64,000 nt of DNA from Galeruca laticollis (lineage: Eukaryota; Arthropoda; Insecta; Coleoptera; Chrysomelidae): NCBI GenBank assembly GCA_963921935.1, contig OY998180.1, positions 109,057,183 to 109,121,182 of the forward strand. Direction: 5' to 3'. The notes under the pieces are model-generated. The model worked only from the letters and a program-made list of their open reading frames with translations. It had not been told where the DNA came from and searched no databases. Made by a program: the position numbers and the translations under genes. Positions 11,121 to 22,689 of the stretch are shown in pieces (the first letter of the stretch is position 1; every line of letters starts with the position of its first letter).

Positions 11121-12710
11121 CTATGGGGATGGACCAGAGTTCGACATGATGGGAAAATTTTTCAGAACATCTTCTTCACTTGTTGTCGTCCGTTTCGATT
11201 GACTTTTCTTCTTTCTATTCTTGAGTGCTAGGTAGATAATGCAGGCTGTAACTATAAAGTAGAATAAAATTGAATAAAAGCTTATACTTTTGAAATGAAT
11301 CGGTGACCAATCTATTTTCTCGGCTAAAGTTTTATCTTCTTGAATGGCACTGATGACATTGTTCATTTCGTTAAGATCAATTGAATCCAAATACACAGGT
11401 TTTAGCTTAACGGTATCTAAAGTGTAATTATTTTTATTAATTTGTAATTTCGGTAAATCAATGTTTTTATATTCTGGCACTTTGGTCTTAAAAGTTCTTA
11501 AATAAATATTGTCTATTAAAATTTCACAGCGGTTATTAAGTTCGATTAAGTAACTACCGTTCACAGGAATGTTCGTAATGTCTTTGTTACAATTTTGTCT
11601 GGCTATAACACTATACGGGGTGATCACAATCCAATGGTCAGTTTCCAATTTCTGCACTTTAACTTCACTAATGGTAGATGGAATTTCTCGACAACTGTTT
11701 GTAGATTGGGAATATTTTAGAAGTTGGACTTCGCAAGGAGCTTTCTGTGAGATTACTCTTGTTTGTATCTCTCGGCAGATGAATTCTTCTTGAATAATTT
11801 CTTCACACTTCGAATTTGTAGATGCATAGCTTAGCTCATTTAAAAGGAGAAATTTGGTTTGGGGTATTATAAGTTTAAAATTTTGGTTTGAAGGTGTAGG
11901 TATGGGATATAGATGATAGTAGTTATATTCACTAAGTTCTACAATCGGTACTTCTAATATGAAAATAATACTATTATATTTACTGTAACTTTTAACTTTG
12001 ATAATTTTCTCGAATAATAGAATATTGTTTAAAGAAGTTTCGAAAGGAAATCTGTTATTTTTGTTAATATTTTTCTTAACTGTGTTAATCTCTAAAAGTA
12101 TTTCGCTTGGGTTTGCTATAGAATTGTGAAAGGTATTTATTTTTGCGAAGCTTATAGCTACTTCTATTTTATCGAGCATATCATATATTATTTGAAAGCT
12201 AATAGAAAATTGAGAAACGATCTGTTCTATTGAGAAGAAATGGAAAGTTTCTATATTTTCAATTTTTATATTTCGTAATTCTTTTTGTAAATCGTTAATA
12301 CGTGAGCTTAATATTTCTTGGTTGTGGGATAATATTCTAGAATTGTTTTCAAATATTTTCATTGATGATTCGAGTAATGTTACTTGGTGTTCTAACAATG
12401 TTTTTATTTTATTTTGATTATCAGATAAGGCTTTAATAGCTTCGTCATATCGTATTGCATCGTCTTGGTCTAAATTACCTGTCAAGAATTTTATTGCTGA
12501 GCCAAGTCCGTCAAAAAGTGATCGTTTTACTTGCTTTCTCCATAGTGGGTTTATTTGATTGATTTGTGAATATATTTTATTTTCTAATACTTGAATTATA
12601 TGATAGGAGTTATCGAAGTGTTCTGTAAAATTAAATATGCTGGGGTGTTTTGATAGAGATTCATGTAGATTATCATATTGGTCTTTTAAGGTTAAAAAGT
12701 GATCTGTCAA
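11121..12710 (-). CDS. env: Errantivirus envelope-like protein (env)
   Basis: A frame of about 529 codons encodes an envelope-like glycoprotein. Near residues 55-75 there is a dibasic furin-type site followed by a Gly-rich segment (KRSLFDGLGSAIKFLTGN), the signature of insect errantivirus Env, which is related to baculovirus F proteins. A central coiled-coil-like region follows. A single hydrophobic segment near the C-terminus (about residues 475-500) is followed by a basic tail, as for a type I membrane anchor. No ATG with signal peptide is seen at the listed start; the frame stays open upstream into the end of pol, and env is normally made from a spliced RNA, so the true N-terminus is unresolved. 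No internal stop is visible. Confidence 0.85.
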   Translation of the reverse strand: MTDHFLTLKDQYDNLHESLSKHPSIFNFTEHFDNSYHIIQVLENKIYSQINQINPLWRKQVKRSLFDGLGSAIKFLTGNLDQDDAIRYDEAIKALSDNQNKIKTLLEHQVTLLESSMKIFENNSRILSHNQEILSSRINDLQKELRNIKIENIETFHFFSIEQIVSQFSISFQIIYDMLDKIEVAISFAKINTFHNSIANPSEILLEINTVKKNINKNNRFPFETSLNNILLFEKIIKVKSYSKYNSIIFILEVPIVELSEYNYYHLYPIPTPSNQNFKLIIPQTKFLLLNELSYASTNSKCEEIIQEEFICREIQTRVISQKAPCEVQLLKYSQSTNSCREIPSTISEVKVQKLETDHWIVITPYSVIARQNCNKDITNIPVNGSYLIELNNRCEILIDNIYLRTFKTKVPEYKNIDLPKLQINKNNYTLDTVKLKPVYLDSIDLNEMNNVISAIQEDKTLAEKIDWSPIHFKSISFYSILFYFIVTACIIYLALKNRKKKSQSKRTTTSEEDVLKNFPIMSNSGPSP

Positions 12711-12826
12711 GTTTGTAATATCATAAATGTGTATAAAGGTCCAAAAATCTGTTTGTACATATGCTGTTCCTAGTCGTAAGGGTAGGAGGCCAGGATTATC
12801 GTTCAGGTTATGGAATTTAGGGGTAT

Positions 12827-15800
12827 TTAATCTTCCTTCGGTGGTCCAACAGAGGAACCTGTAATGGGAGGTTTTTTTAGTTCATTAATGTGAATAATTT
12901 CTTGATGTGCTTTAAGTTTTTTATGTTTGAGTAAATTTCCAGAAATTTCAACACGATTCCTGTCAAGTATTTGAGTAATTTCGAAAGGGCCTAGAAAACG
13001 TTTATCTTTTTTATTTCGTTTCTTGGGGTTGTGCTTGTATACAATTTGACCGATTTTAAATTCATTATTCGAGTCACCTTTTGTATTACGTTTCTCTATA
13101 ATTTTTTCTTTGTTTTGTTTCAATTTGTCGTGTACATCTTTATAAACATGTTGTAATTTTGATTGATGACTGTTCACATAATCGTTATAGAAAGCTTGGG
13201 GTATGAAAATTTCGTTAGGATTTCTAGAATCTGTGTGACCAAAAGTAAGTTCAAAAGGGGTAAAACTTGTAGAACTATGTATAGAATTATTATAACCTAT
13301 TATTGCGTAATCCATTAAATCATCTTCGTCGGGATAGAGTTCTCGTAATAATCTTAGATGTTCAATTAAGGTTGAATGTACTCTTTCGGCTATAGAGTTG
13401 GATTCATGATGACCAGCTGTGGTAAAGTGTATTTTAATTTTGTGTAACGCTAAGAGTTCTTTAATAGTTTCGTTATTAAATTCTGTACCTTTATCTAAAA
13501 TAATTAATTGTGGTACTCCGAAAGATGTGAAATATTTTATTAAAGCTTTGCTTATAATAACAGCTGTTTTAGAAGGAATGTGCACTGCTTGTGCAAATTT
13601 TGTAAATGCATCTGTTAACGTTAGATAAGACTTTCCGTCGTAAATAAAAACATCAATGTGTATAATTTGAAACGGTTTGGACGCGGTTTCAGTTAGCATT
13701 AGCGGAACATACGGTTTTTGTCTAGCATATTTATTTTTTTGGCAAATAGTACAAGAATTTATGTAATTAGTTATTGTATTCTTCATATTTTTCCAATAAT
13801 AATTTATTTTTAATTTTTCTAAAGTTTCCTGAATTCCTCTGTGTGTGGTCTTGCCTTCATGGTAATTTTTCAATAAAATCATTTGTTCCTCCTTATCAGA
13901 TACAGTGTTTACTAATTTAGTGCATTTAATGAGTCTTGGTTCGTTTGAAGAGAAATGTTTTAAGTAAACTTTATTAAAATCGTTATATAAATTTTCTTTG
14001 TTAAAATAAATGTAAAACGTGTTATTAAGATCTGTGTATTCTACTAAAAATTCAAATATGAAACGTTCATTGTCGTTTTCAGGGATTTTAACTTTTATAA
14101 TTTTATGATTTTCATAAGTATGTTGAGAGATATCTATTTTTTGATATAAATTTGAGTATACTAAAATTTGGTGAACTTTGTTATTTATAATTTCGTCTAA
14201 TATAGGAATACCTTGATTAGTGGTTTCATTATCAGCTATGGAATGAACGGTTGAAGAATTAGATTTAGGAGTAGAAAGTTTCGTCCAGTCAGGTTGAGGT
14301 GTATTGAGTTCGTCTCTAGAATTTGTAGGTATATCAGCGGTATTATTAGGAGGCTGTATTCGTATATCTGAAATAATGTTTATTTTTGATTCGTTTTGCG
14401 CACTCGTAGAAGCTTTTTCCATTTCTAATGAGCTTTCAAACTCACGTAAGAATTCTAAAATTTCTTGATTAGTATCACCAGGGTTATTAATAACTGATTC
14501 AGTGTCTAAAGCGTTAATTGGTATTCTACTCAAGCAATCAGATACAACATTTAAAGATCCGCGTTTGTAAAATATCTTGTAGTCATATTCCTCTAATTTC
14601 AAACGCCAACGTACAAGTTTTGAATTTGGTTCTTTTAGTTTGAAAAGCCAGGTTAGAGGTTTATGGTCAGTGTATATGTGAAATTGTCGACCATACAAGT
14701 AAGGTCGAAAATGTTTGCAAGCCCATACGATTGCAAGTAATTCTTTTTCGATTGTGGAGTAGTTGATTTCTGAATCATTTAAAGTTCGTGAGGCGTAAGC
14801 TATAGGTTTGTCATTTGGAACGGTACCTTGTGATAATACTGCTCCAAGAGAGTAATTACTACTGTCTGTTGTTAGTATCATGGGTTTAGAAAAGTCCGGA
14901 TATTGTAATATTGGGTCATTTGTTAGAATTTCTTTGCAGTTTCGAAAAGAGTCTATAAATTCTTTGTCATGAATTATTCGCATACCTTTTTTCAAGCATT
15001 TAGTCATGGGTTTTGTCAATTTTGCAAAATTGGGTATGAAGCGACGGTAGTATCCTAGTAGTCCAAGGAAACTTTTGATTTCTGTTTGTGTTTTAGGAAT
15101 TGGGAAATTTTTAATGACAGAAATTTTCTCGGGATTAGGTTTAACACCTTCGGGAGTAATAATATGACCTAGATATACTATAGTTTTCTGAAGGAATTCG
15201 GATTTGTCAAGTTGTACTTTCAAGTTATATTTTCTCAGTCTGTCAAATATCTGTTTCACTCGTTGTATATGTTCCTGAAGGGAAGTACTATAAATTAAGA
15301 TGTCGTCAAGATAAACAATACATGTTTCGTCAGTTAGTCCTCGTAATACGTTGTCCATTACACTTTGAAAAGTGGAAGGGGCGTTTTTAAGTCCAAAAGG
15401 CATTCTTTTGAATTGAAAGTGACCTTGTGGGGTGCTGAAAGCAGTTTTGGGTACGTCTTCGGGATCAACTTCAATTTGGTGGAAGCCACTAGCTAAATCC
15501 AAGGATGTAAAATAGTTAGCTCTTCCTAGTCGGTCCATAATTTCATTTATCCTGGGAATTGGATATCGGTTTTGAATAGTCTTCTCATTTAACTTGCGGT
15601 AGTCTATTACCAGTCTCCATTTTTTCTTGCCAGAAGCATCTGATCGTTTTGGGACAATCCATATTGGCGAAGAAAACGGCGAAGTTGATTCTTCAATGAT
15701 GCCATCTTGTAACATTTTTCCCATTTGTCTCTTTACTTCTTCTCTATGAATTTCCGGGAACCGATATGATTTGGTATAAATTGGACTATCGTCGGTTAAT

Positions 15801-16639
15801 TTAATTTTATGTTTGATTTCGTTCGTGAAACTTAAAGGGATGCCTTCACAGTAAAATATATCTCTATACTGATAGCAAATATTTCTTAATGCATCTTTCT
15901 CTTCTTTATTACAATGATCTAATCTGATATTTTTTAAATTTTCTTTCAATTTATTATCATCGGAATTACTAAAATTTATTTCTGAATCTACTTCCATTTT
16001 TCCTAAGAAATTAACTTCAACTAAACTTAAAGGTTCGATGTCAAAAGGTTCATGAATCTCAAGTTTAACCGGATTCTCATTAGAATTTATTATTGTAGTT
16101 ATTGCAAAATTATCAACTATATTTACTAAAGCTTTTGGTGTTTCGAGTCCATTACCTAACTTCTCGTAATCAAGTATTCCAATGCCATTTTTGTAATTAA
16201 CGGGTAATTTAACAACTTGTTGAGTACGACCCGGTATTATTAATGAATAATTTTTTATATTCTCCTCAGTATTTGAACCAAATATTAAAGGAATAACTGT
16301 GTTAGGGGTAACAATTTCCTTTTTACTAACATTAACGCTAGCATTTAATTGTTTAAGTAAATCTACGCCTATGATTCCATCAAATCTTTCACTAAACTTG
16401 AAAAGATAAAATTTATGAGTTTCCTGTAAATTAAAGATATCAAACAATGGAATATGAGCTACCTCGTCGTGATACGTGATATTATGAGCAGTTTGAATGT
16501 TAAATTTTTCTTTAAAAATGCAATTGTTATAAAATTTATACGCAAGTTCCGGATCTATAAGTGACTTTGAACTTCCTGTGTCAACTAAAAACTTTGCACT
16601 TATTTCTGGAATTTCTATGAATGGCAAATTCGTTTTCAA
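12827..16639 (-). CDS. pol: gypsy Pol polyprotein (PR-RT-RH-IN)
   Basis: A frame of about 1270 codons. Domains in order: aspartic protease with DTGSS near residue 18; reverse transcriptase at about 270-480 with VIDYRKLNEKT and the YLDD catalytic motif; RNase H at about 580-700 with TDSSNYSLGAVLSQ and TDHKPL; integrase at about 890-1150 with an HHCC zinc region ending CTICQKNK and core motifs IDVF, LDKGTEF and SIAERVHS. All main catalytic residues appear present. The frame lies in the -1 register relative to gag and remains open upstream past 16654 without an ATG, so expression by -1 frameshifting is expected for the family. Confidence 0.95.
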   Translation of the reverse strand: MKTNLPFIEIPEISAKFLVDTGSSKSLIDPELAYKFYNNCIFKEKFNIQTAHNITYHDEVAHIPLFDIFNLQETHKFYLFKFSERFDGIIGVDLLKQLNASVNVSKKEIVTPNTVIPLIFGSNTEENIKNYSLIIPGRTQQVVKLPVNYKNGIGILDYEKLGNGLETPKALVNIVDNFAITTIINSNENPVKLEIHEPFDIEPLSLVEVNFLGKMEVDSEINFSNSDDNKLKENLKNIRLDHCNKEEKDALRNICYQYRDIFYCEGIPLSFTNEIKHKIKLTDDSPIYTKSYRFPEIHREEVKRQMGKMLQDGIIEESTSPFSSPIWIVPKRSDASGKKKWRLVIDYRKLNEKTIQNRYPIPRINEIMDRLGRANYFTSLDLASGFHQIEVDPEDVPKTAFSTPQGHFQFKRMPFGLKNAPSTFQSVMDNVLRGLTDETCIVYLDDILIYSTSLQEHIQRVKQIFDRLRKYNLKVQLDKSEFLQKTIVYLGHIITPEGVKPNPEKISVIKNFPIPKTQTEIKSFLGLLGYYRRFIPNFAKLTKPMTKCLKKGMRIIHDKEFIDSFRNCKEILTNDPILQYPDFSKPMILTTDSSNYSLGAVLSQGTVPNDKPIAYASRTLNDSEINYSTIEKELLAIVWACKHFRPYLYGRQFHIYTDHKPLTWLFKLKEPNSKLVRWRLKLEEYDYKIFYKRGSLNVVSDCLSRIPINALDTESVINNPGDTNQEILEFLREFESSLEMEKASTSAQNESKINIISDIRIQPPNNTADIPTNSRDELNTPQPDWTKLSTPKSNSSTVHSIADNETTNQGIPILDEIINNKVHQILVYSNLYQKIDISQHTYENHKIIKVKIPENDNERFIFEFLVEYTDLNNTFYIYFNKENLYNDFNKVYLKHFSSNEPRLIKCTKLVNTVSDKEEQMILLKNYHEGKTTHRGIQETLEKLKINYYWKNMKNTITNYINSCTICQKNKYARQKPYVPLMLTETASKPFQIIHIDVFIYDGKSYLTLTDAFTKFAQAVHIPSKTAVIISKALIKYFTSFGVPQLIILDKGTEFNNETIKELLALHKIKIHFTTAGHHESNSIAERVHSTLIEHLRLLRELYPDEDDLMDYAIIGYNNSIHSSTSFTPFELTFGHTDSRNPNEIFIPQAFYNDYVNSHQSKLQHVYKDVHDKLKQNKEKIIEKRNTKGDSNNEFKIGQIVYKHNPKKRNKKDKRFLGPFEITQILDRNRVEISGNLLKHKKLKAHQEIIHINELKKPPITGSSVGPPKED

Positions 16640-16653
16640 GGCGTTAACATAAA

Positions 16654-18156
16654 TTATGTTGTTTGGTTTAGATATGTGCGAGTATGAAAATCCTGAATCT
16701 GATTATTTGATATTTCCGTAACGTGAGAGTCTACATGAGAATCTCTGTAAAAATCATTGTAACTTGTCGGATCATTTACGTGAGGATATTCTGTTTCCGG
16801 CGTATAATGATTGTCAGCATTTTCATCTGTTTCATAATTATATGAATTTTCGTAATCAAATAATTTTTCATAATTTTCTGTATCAAATTGGTTATCGGTT
16901 GGAAGGGAACTATTGATTTCTTGATTTTGATAAGGATTGTCTACAGTTTGATTGAAAAGTTCTGCTGATGTAAATTTGGGATTTGATCGGGACTTAAGTA
17001 TCGTATTTCCTGAAGAAATGTCCATAGGTTCTGGTTTGAAACTTTGAGAATTATTTGGACGATTAAATGTTTGATTATTATGGCGAACATTTTGCTGGTT
17101 GAAATTTGGAATTGGCTGTGAGGGTCGTTGTGTTGGGTTGTAAGTTTGATTTGTGAAAAATGGATGACGTTGAGTCGGATAATTGTTATTTGGACGCCAA
17201 TTGTAAGATTGGTTTGGAGGAGAATGTTGTGTATACCTCTGTGGATATGATACTGGAGGACGAGTTATTAAATTAGATGGAAATATTGGTCGGGTTGGTT
17301 GGAATTGTGTTGGTGATTGGTGTCGATGTATATTATTATAATTGGGGGTGAATGAAGGGTACTGATTGAAATTTTGATTCCTTGTAGGTGTTACTCTTAA
17401 ACTAGGCTTAAATGATACATTAGAATTTAAGTTACTTGATCTTTGAGTGGAATATAGAAAATTTTCTTCTTCTACAACTAAACTCATAGCTTTTTCTAAG
17501 CTGTCAGGTGATCTTAAACGTACGTTAGTTTGTATTGGTACAGGTAATCCACGAACAAAAGTTTTTAAGGCTAAATTGTCATAATTTTTAAGATGTAGGC
17601 GTTTTTCATTTATGTCTAAGTCTAAAGAATTTAATTTGGAAATAATAAGGCTCCTAGAATCTTGGCATCGCATACCAAAATTATAAGGACTTTCATTTTT
17701 TAAAGGCTTTAAATTAATAAGATCTTGTATCAAACAGTCAATGTTTCTTTGGTCTCCAAAACTTAAATTTAAAGCTTGTTTAATTTCATCCCACGTTTTT
17801 AATTCTGTGCGGGAACCAATTAATATTTGAGCTCTACCTATTAATTTACCTATAATAGCTCTAAGTAGAAATGTATTTAAAGAAGCATCTGTGTTACTAG
17901 CGAACGCAGAAATAAAACTTTCACAATTACCTATAAAAATATTAAGTGTATGAGGGTTTCCATCAAAATTTGGAATTGAGTCTAGATATAATTTAAGTAG
18001 TTGGTAGTTTGTACCTGATGAAGTCATTTCTAAGTCTAAATTTCCTAAATTATTTTCAGTTATATTATTTTCAAAATTATTGTTTTCACTTTCTTGTAAA
18101 TTTAAAATATTTTCAAGTAGTGTACTTATATTCTCTAGTTCAGATTCACTCATCAA
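16654..18156 (-). CDS. gag: gypsy/errantivirus Gag
   Basis: A 500-codon frame starting MMSESELENIS. The first half contains the retroviral/gypsy Gag core signature (FDGNPHTLNIFIGNCESFI, then PYNFGMRCQDSRSLI). The second half is rich in Asn, Pro and Gln and has no CCHC zinc knuckle, which is usual for this insect group. It ends at 16654 and overlaps the open -1 frame of pol. Gag forms the particle that carries element RNA. Confidence 0.9.
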   Translation of the reverse strand: MMSESELENISTLLENILNLQESENNNFENNITENNLGNLDLEMTSSGTNYQLLKLYLDSIPNFDGNPHTLNIFIGNCESFISAFASNTDASLNTFLLRAIIGKLIGRAQILIGSRTELKTWDEIKQALNLSFGDQRNIDCLIQDLINLKPLKNESPYNFGMRCQDSRSLIISKLNSLDLDINEKRLHLKNYDNLALKTFVRGLPVPIQTNVRLRSPDSLEKAMSLVVEEENFLYSTQRSSNLNSNVSFKPSLRVTPTRNQNFNQYPSFTPNYNNIHRHQSPTQFQPTRPIFPSNLITRPPVSYPQRYTQHSPPNQSYNWRPNNNYPTQRHPFFTNQTYNPTQRPSQPIPNFNQQNVRHNNQTFNRPNNSQSFKPEPMDISSGNTILKSRSNPKFTSAELFNQTVDNPYQNQEINSSLPTDNQFDTENYEKLFDYENSYNYETDENADNHYTPETEYPHVNDPTSYNDFYRDSHVDSHVTEISNNQIQDFHTRTYLNQTT

Positions 18157-18512
18157 ATTATATTAATTATTTTTATATATATATATAACTATAACTACTA
18201 AAGAAATGGTTATGGAAAATAAAGGAAATAATAATGAGCACTTACGTTATAACTAAAGCTATCATATTCTAGGGTCCTAAAGGTTGGAACGATGCTAGTT
18301 CTTAACCCAGGTGGTTTGTGGTCTTCGTTTTTCTTGCTCTTCTGAAGTTCTTTCTGGTGTCGTCCACTGGAACTGCTGGAATTGCTCGATGTCCACTCGA
18401 ACTATCTGCAGCTTCGATATGCACTCGAATACAGTTTCTGAACACTAATTCGAATATTTCGGTTAATCGTTGAAACGAAAAATTTCCCGTGCGATACGTT
18501 AAACTTCCGAAA

Positions 18513-18530
18513 TATCCTACTGACTGCGCC
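18513..18530 (-). other. tRNA primer-binding site
   Basis: Immediately after the 5-prime LTR, the minus strand reads GGCGCAGTCAGTAGGAT. This matches the type of primer site used by 17.6/297-like elements (tRNA-Ser). The tRNA identity is from family knowledge, not from a search. Confidence 0.75.
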
Positions 18531-18714
18531 AATGATGTTTTCGAACTTCGAGAAGGACTTTTTAAAAACGAACTACACACTTGAGACGTTTATTAAGTAC
18601 ATTTAACAATACAATCCAATATTTATTTTGGTACAATGATATTTATATGTTTTATAATATGCTTATGGCACAAAATGCATTACTGCATAATAAACAATAT
18701 CCATTGACGTAACT
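18531..18714 (-). repeat. 5-prime LTR of gypsy element
   Basis: Identical by eye to 10918-11101 over all 184 bp. The leader between it and gag (18157-18530) holds only an incidental 92-codon ORF. Confidence 0.95.
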
Positions 18715-18839
18715 GGTGGCTAAATCACATACAAGGTAGACCACGGTATTGATAGGAAATAATCAGCTTAGGTTCACTTACAAAGAAGAAGAAGCTACCT
18801 AATATTACAGTTTTAAATTTCATGCTTTAATGAATATCA

Positions 18840-19540
18840 GTAAAACGTTATAAGCAGGCAGCTTATTTAATGCCAGTAAGTTCATTACATTGAAGGGAGG
18901 TAAGAACATCGATTTTTATTAGTTCCCTATACATTTCTTCTCTATGTTGTGTATATTTATTAGATTAAAAAAATGTCTTCCAAGTCGCATATACGGTTAC
19001 AACTGTCGCACAAGTTCGAGTCGACTACATTTATTTTATTAAGATGTATGGGATAGCAGGCATGTCCAAACAGTCTACTTATAGTGACTTCGCGATATAA
19101 TTGATATTTCCTGTACCAGTATTGATTGGGTATTTTTGGATGTAAGAGTGTATATCTTGTAGGTTTTTTAATGCAATAATCGTGCCATCAGTGTTTCCAT
19201 ATTTCTTTTAGTTTAATTTTAGATTGATTAAGTTTTCATCCACAGTTATTGTATTATTTATTGGCAGTCCATTTTTTACGGCTTCTTTTGCTACATTGTC
19301 TACATGTTCATTATTACGTAGTTCAATATGTGCTTTTATCCACAAAAATTTGATATCGAAATCTTTTGGGCGTAGCTCTTCGATTTTCATTTTAATTTTT
19401 GGAAAAATTTGATTTTTAAAAGTAGCTTTAATATTAAACGTTTGATTAATGATCGTGAGAACTGATAAGGAATCCGATATTATGATGGACTTTTTATAAC
19501 CATGTCGCTCAATGAATTCAAGAGCTTTGTTTTGCTTCTA
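18840..19540 (-). pseudogene. I-clade LINE remnant: RNase H and C-terminus
   Basis: On the minus strand, 19535 to 19208 encodes part of an RNase H domain: a ISDSLSVL block, then FLWIKAHIELRNNEHVDNVA, matching the conserved SDS and HxGxxxNExVD-like segment. Downstream, with stops, is an RLFGHACYP-type segment and a Cys-rich LCDSCNRICDLEDIFF segment. These correspond to the post-RNase H region seen intact at 60700-60960. The RT and endonuclease parts are missing. The remnant is cut on its upstream side by the unrelated LINE ending near 19520. Confidence 0.65.
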
Positions 19541-22380
19541 TGATTGTTTTTCCTCTTTCTTTTAATATTTTGGCTATGTTGTTATCCCAGGATTCTTTTG
19601 GTCTATCTCTGTCTCCCTTAACAATCACCTTTGCTTCCCATACATTTTTAACTAGTCTAGTATCCTCCATTCGCTGTAGATGTCCCCACCAGTTCAGTTG
19701 TCTTTCTTCGATATAATCTAGCATGGATTTTATTTCTAGCTCCTCTCTTATATCTACATTCTATATTCTGTCTCGTTTTATTATTCATTTCACAGATCTC
19801 AGGTATTTCATTTCTATATCTTGTATTCTGCTCTTCATTTTTTGGTCCAGTACCCACGTTTCACTGCCATAAGTAAGTATCGGTCTAAAAACTGTTTGGA
19901 TTACTATCATTTTGGTTCTTTTTGTGATTTCCTTCTTATTAATAAATCCAGGTTTCAGCATGTGGTAAGTTTTTATTGCTTTTTCTGTTTTTTCCATAAT
20001 ATCCCTTTCCTGGTTACCAGTGCTGTCAATTGTTGTTCCTAAGTATTTAAAGTGAGTAACTTGTTCGATTATACTCTCGTTAATTCTTATATTCAACCTT
20101 TCTTGATTTTTTGCTATCATCATTACTTTCGTTTTATTTGCATTTATTTTCATTCCATTCAATTTTAGAGAATTATTCCATATGTTAATGTTTTTTCGGA
20201 GACCTTTCTCTGTATTGGCCATTATAACTAGATCGTCAGCAAATGCACATTCACGTATCTTAACTGGTCTAAGTTGCTTCATACCTACAGTAAGTCCCTG
20301 TGTGTCTGTTTTGGTTTGCTTTATTATGTGGTCCATGAAAATATTGAATAAAGTTGGGCTTAGAGCTCCACCTTGCCTTAATCCCTGTTTTGTCTCAAAT
20401 GTTTCAGATGCTCGGTTATTTTTGATTATATAGTTTATGTTTTTTCTGTAAATACTTTTTATTACTTCTAATAGTTTTTTATCAACTTTTCTTGCTTCTA
20501 GTATATCCCATATTTTCTTTCTACAATCTCTGTCAAAAGCTTTCTCCAAGTCTATAAATGCTAAGTATGCCTTTGGTTTGCTATTTTGTGTCTTTTCTAT
20601 GATTTGCTTAATTGTGAATATGTGGTCGTTTACACTTCTTCCCACCCGGAACCCACTTTGTACATCATCCAGTGTTGGTTATATATGCATCTTTAATTTC
20701 TTATCAATAATTTTTTCATACACCTTCAGGGCTTAACTCAGCAACATTATCCCCCTGTAATTGCTGCACTCTCTAACATCTCCTGTTTTATGTATTGGTA
20801 TTGGTATTTTTTCCTTTAGACCATGATTTATTACAAACATCTAGAAGTAATTCTGTTCCTTTTTCTCCCAAATTTTTTATCATTTCTGTACTTATTTTAT
20901 CGTGACCTGCAGCTTTTCCATTTTTTAATGTCTGTATCACTTCTGTGATGTCCTTCAATGTAATAGCCTCGCTCGTTCTTTGATCCTTATTTACAGTCTC
21001 CGTGTTTTCTATTGATTCTTCATCAGTAGTGGTATCTAATAGTTTTTTAAAATATTCCTTCCATCTGTCCATTATTTCAATGCCATGTGTTAATATTTCA
21101 CGTTTTTGGTCTTTAACTGTCGATGCGTTTAATTATTTTATCCTCTCATTTTTTTATCATTCTGTAGAGCAGTTTTTGATTGTTCTTGCTGTTTTCTTCC
21201 AATTTTCTACCAAAAAGCTCCCAGCTCTTCTGTACTTCTTCTTTTACTACATTTTTATCTATTTGCCTTTGTTTTTTATATTCCTGGTAATTATGTTCCG
21301 TTCTGTTCTCTAAATATTTATTCCATTTTTATTTTTTAAATTTAATTTCCAGGCTAATTTCTTAATTCCACCATGACATTTGCCTTTTGGTTTTATTAGA
21401 CCTGGATATTCCGCAAACTTGTTTTGCCGATTCTAAAATGTTGCTGTTTAAAGTATTTCCATGTTTCTTCTAAGTTTTTGTTTATTGCATTTTCATTTGT
21501 AATTTTTCTTTCTGTGAGTACTGTGTTTTTTCTAGCTACCTCATCTTCTCTTAACTTGTATGCGTTTATTGTTTCGTATGTTATTTGTTTTTCTTTATAT
21601 TCTTTATTACTTCTGTTACATTTGTTTTTCCTTTTAATTTTTGCTACCACCATGTAGTGGTCAGTATTTATTTCCGGTCCACGCATTACTCTTACATCTT
21701 GTACTAAATTCCTATTATCTTTTTCTACACGAACGTAATCGATTATTATTATTTTTCTGTATTGTTTTTCCCTTGTCTTGTATATTTGCGGATGTTTTTA
21801 TGTTGAAAGAATGTATTAGCAACTATAAGATTATTTATTTTACAATATTCTATTATTCTCGATCATTATTATTTATTTTGTACTCTCCCCGTTTTCCAAT
21901 TTCTCCACAATTTATTTGATTTTTGCCTACTCTTCCATTTAAGTCTCCTGCCACACATATATTTCCTTTGGCTGTCTCAATTACTTCATTCATCATTTTC
22001 CAAAATGTATCTTTTTCTACTGCTTTCTCGTCATCATTAGGCCCATATGCTATTATGATTGTTGTTATTATACCATCGATATTTATTTCTATTGTGAGTA
22101 TTTATTCTGAATGTTTTTCCCACTTTCACACTTCTTTTGCAAATCTCCCATGTATGATACACGCCACTCCTGCTGCTGCTCTTTTTTCTTTCTCTACTCC
22201 TGAAAACACAAATATGTGTCCCTCTTCTAGTACTGTTTCCCCGTGTTTTTTTTTCTTTGTTTCTGTCAATGTTAAAATATCGATGTTTGCCTTGTTGAAT
22301 TCGTACATTAGTTCGTTTTCCTTTCCATTTATTCCTCGTATATTCCAGGTTGAAAGTTTCCATATTTCTTGTTTACTCAT
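19518..22380 (-). pseudogene. LINE ORF2, endonuclease plus RT, degenerate
   Basis: The frame begins near 22380 with an APE-type endonuclease (KLSTWNIRGINGKENEL, TLTETKKKKHGE, AAAGVACIIHG) and continues in pieces through INTDHYMVVAKIKRK (21686). The RT entry region with NGKAAGHDKISTEMIK is at 20788-21072. The longest open piece (20645-19785) holds the RT palm: FIDLEKAFD, LRQGGALSPTLFNIFMD and the FADDLVIM catalytic motif. The tail (19724-19518) has WWGHLQRM and a RPKESWDNNI motif. The type resembles the RTE-like endonuclease-reverse transcriptase proteins of insects, though I cannot fix the clade. Several frameshifts and stops make it non-functional. Confidence 0.8.
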
Positions 22381-22689
22381 TTATTTTTCAGTATTATTTA
22401 TATTTTTATTTATGTTATTTTTTTCTTGATTCCAGTCTCGTTTTTTCCATTTTCGTAGCTTATGTGGTTTCCGGTGCTTCCTTGTTAATCTTCTATCTTT
22501 AGTTTTTTGTATTCCACGATTTTGTCATTTTTCGTATCTGTTCTGTTGTAGGGTCTTCTTATGGAGATTTACTGCTTGCGGTTCCTATGTTTTTATGGTA
22601 TTTGTTTTCTTCCATTTCTTCATTGTCGATTTGTTCATTACTTTTCGTTTCATATATTTCATCATTCACTATTAATTTATTGTACTTTT

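Larger units (their letters stand above)
10914..18718 (-). mobile_element. Complete gypsy/errantivirus LTR retrotransposon
   Basis: The minus-strand element is bounded by 184 bp direct LTRs (18531-18714 and 10918-11101) that are identical by eye, and by the four-base duplication GGTG at 10914-10917 and 18715-18718. LTRs begin AGTTACG and end ATT, as in the 17.6/297/gypsy group. Order along the element: 5-prime LTR, tRNA primer site, gag, pol, env, polypurine tract, 3-prime LTR. gag, pol and env each have one long open frame. Identical LTRs with intact frames indicate a very recent insertion. Such elements are endogenous insect retroviruses, mostly inactive as viruses; whether this copy is expressed cannot be seen. 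Confidence 0.95.

Noticed and set aside
21002..22429. Plus-strand Phe/Ser-rich ORFs
   Set aside because: Antisense shadows of the Lys/Asn-rich minus-strand LINE ORF2.
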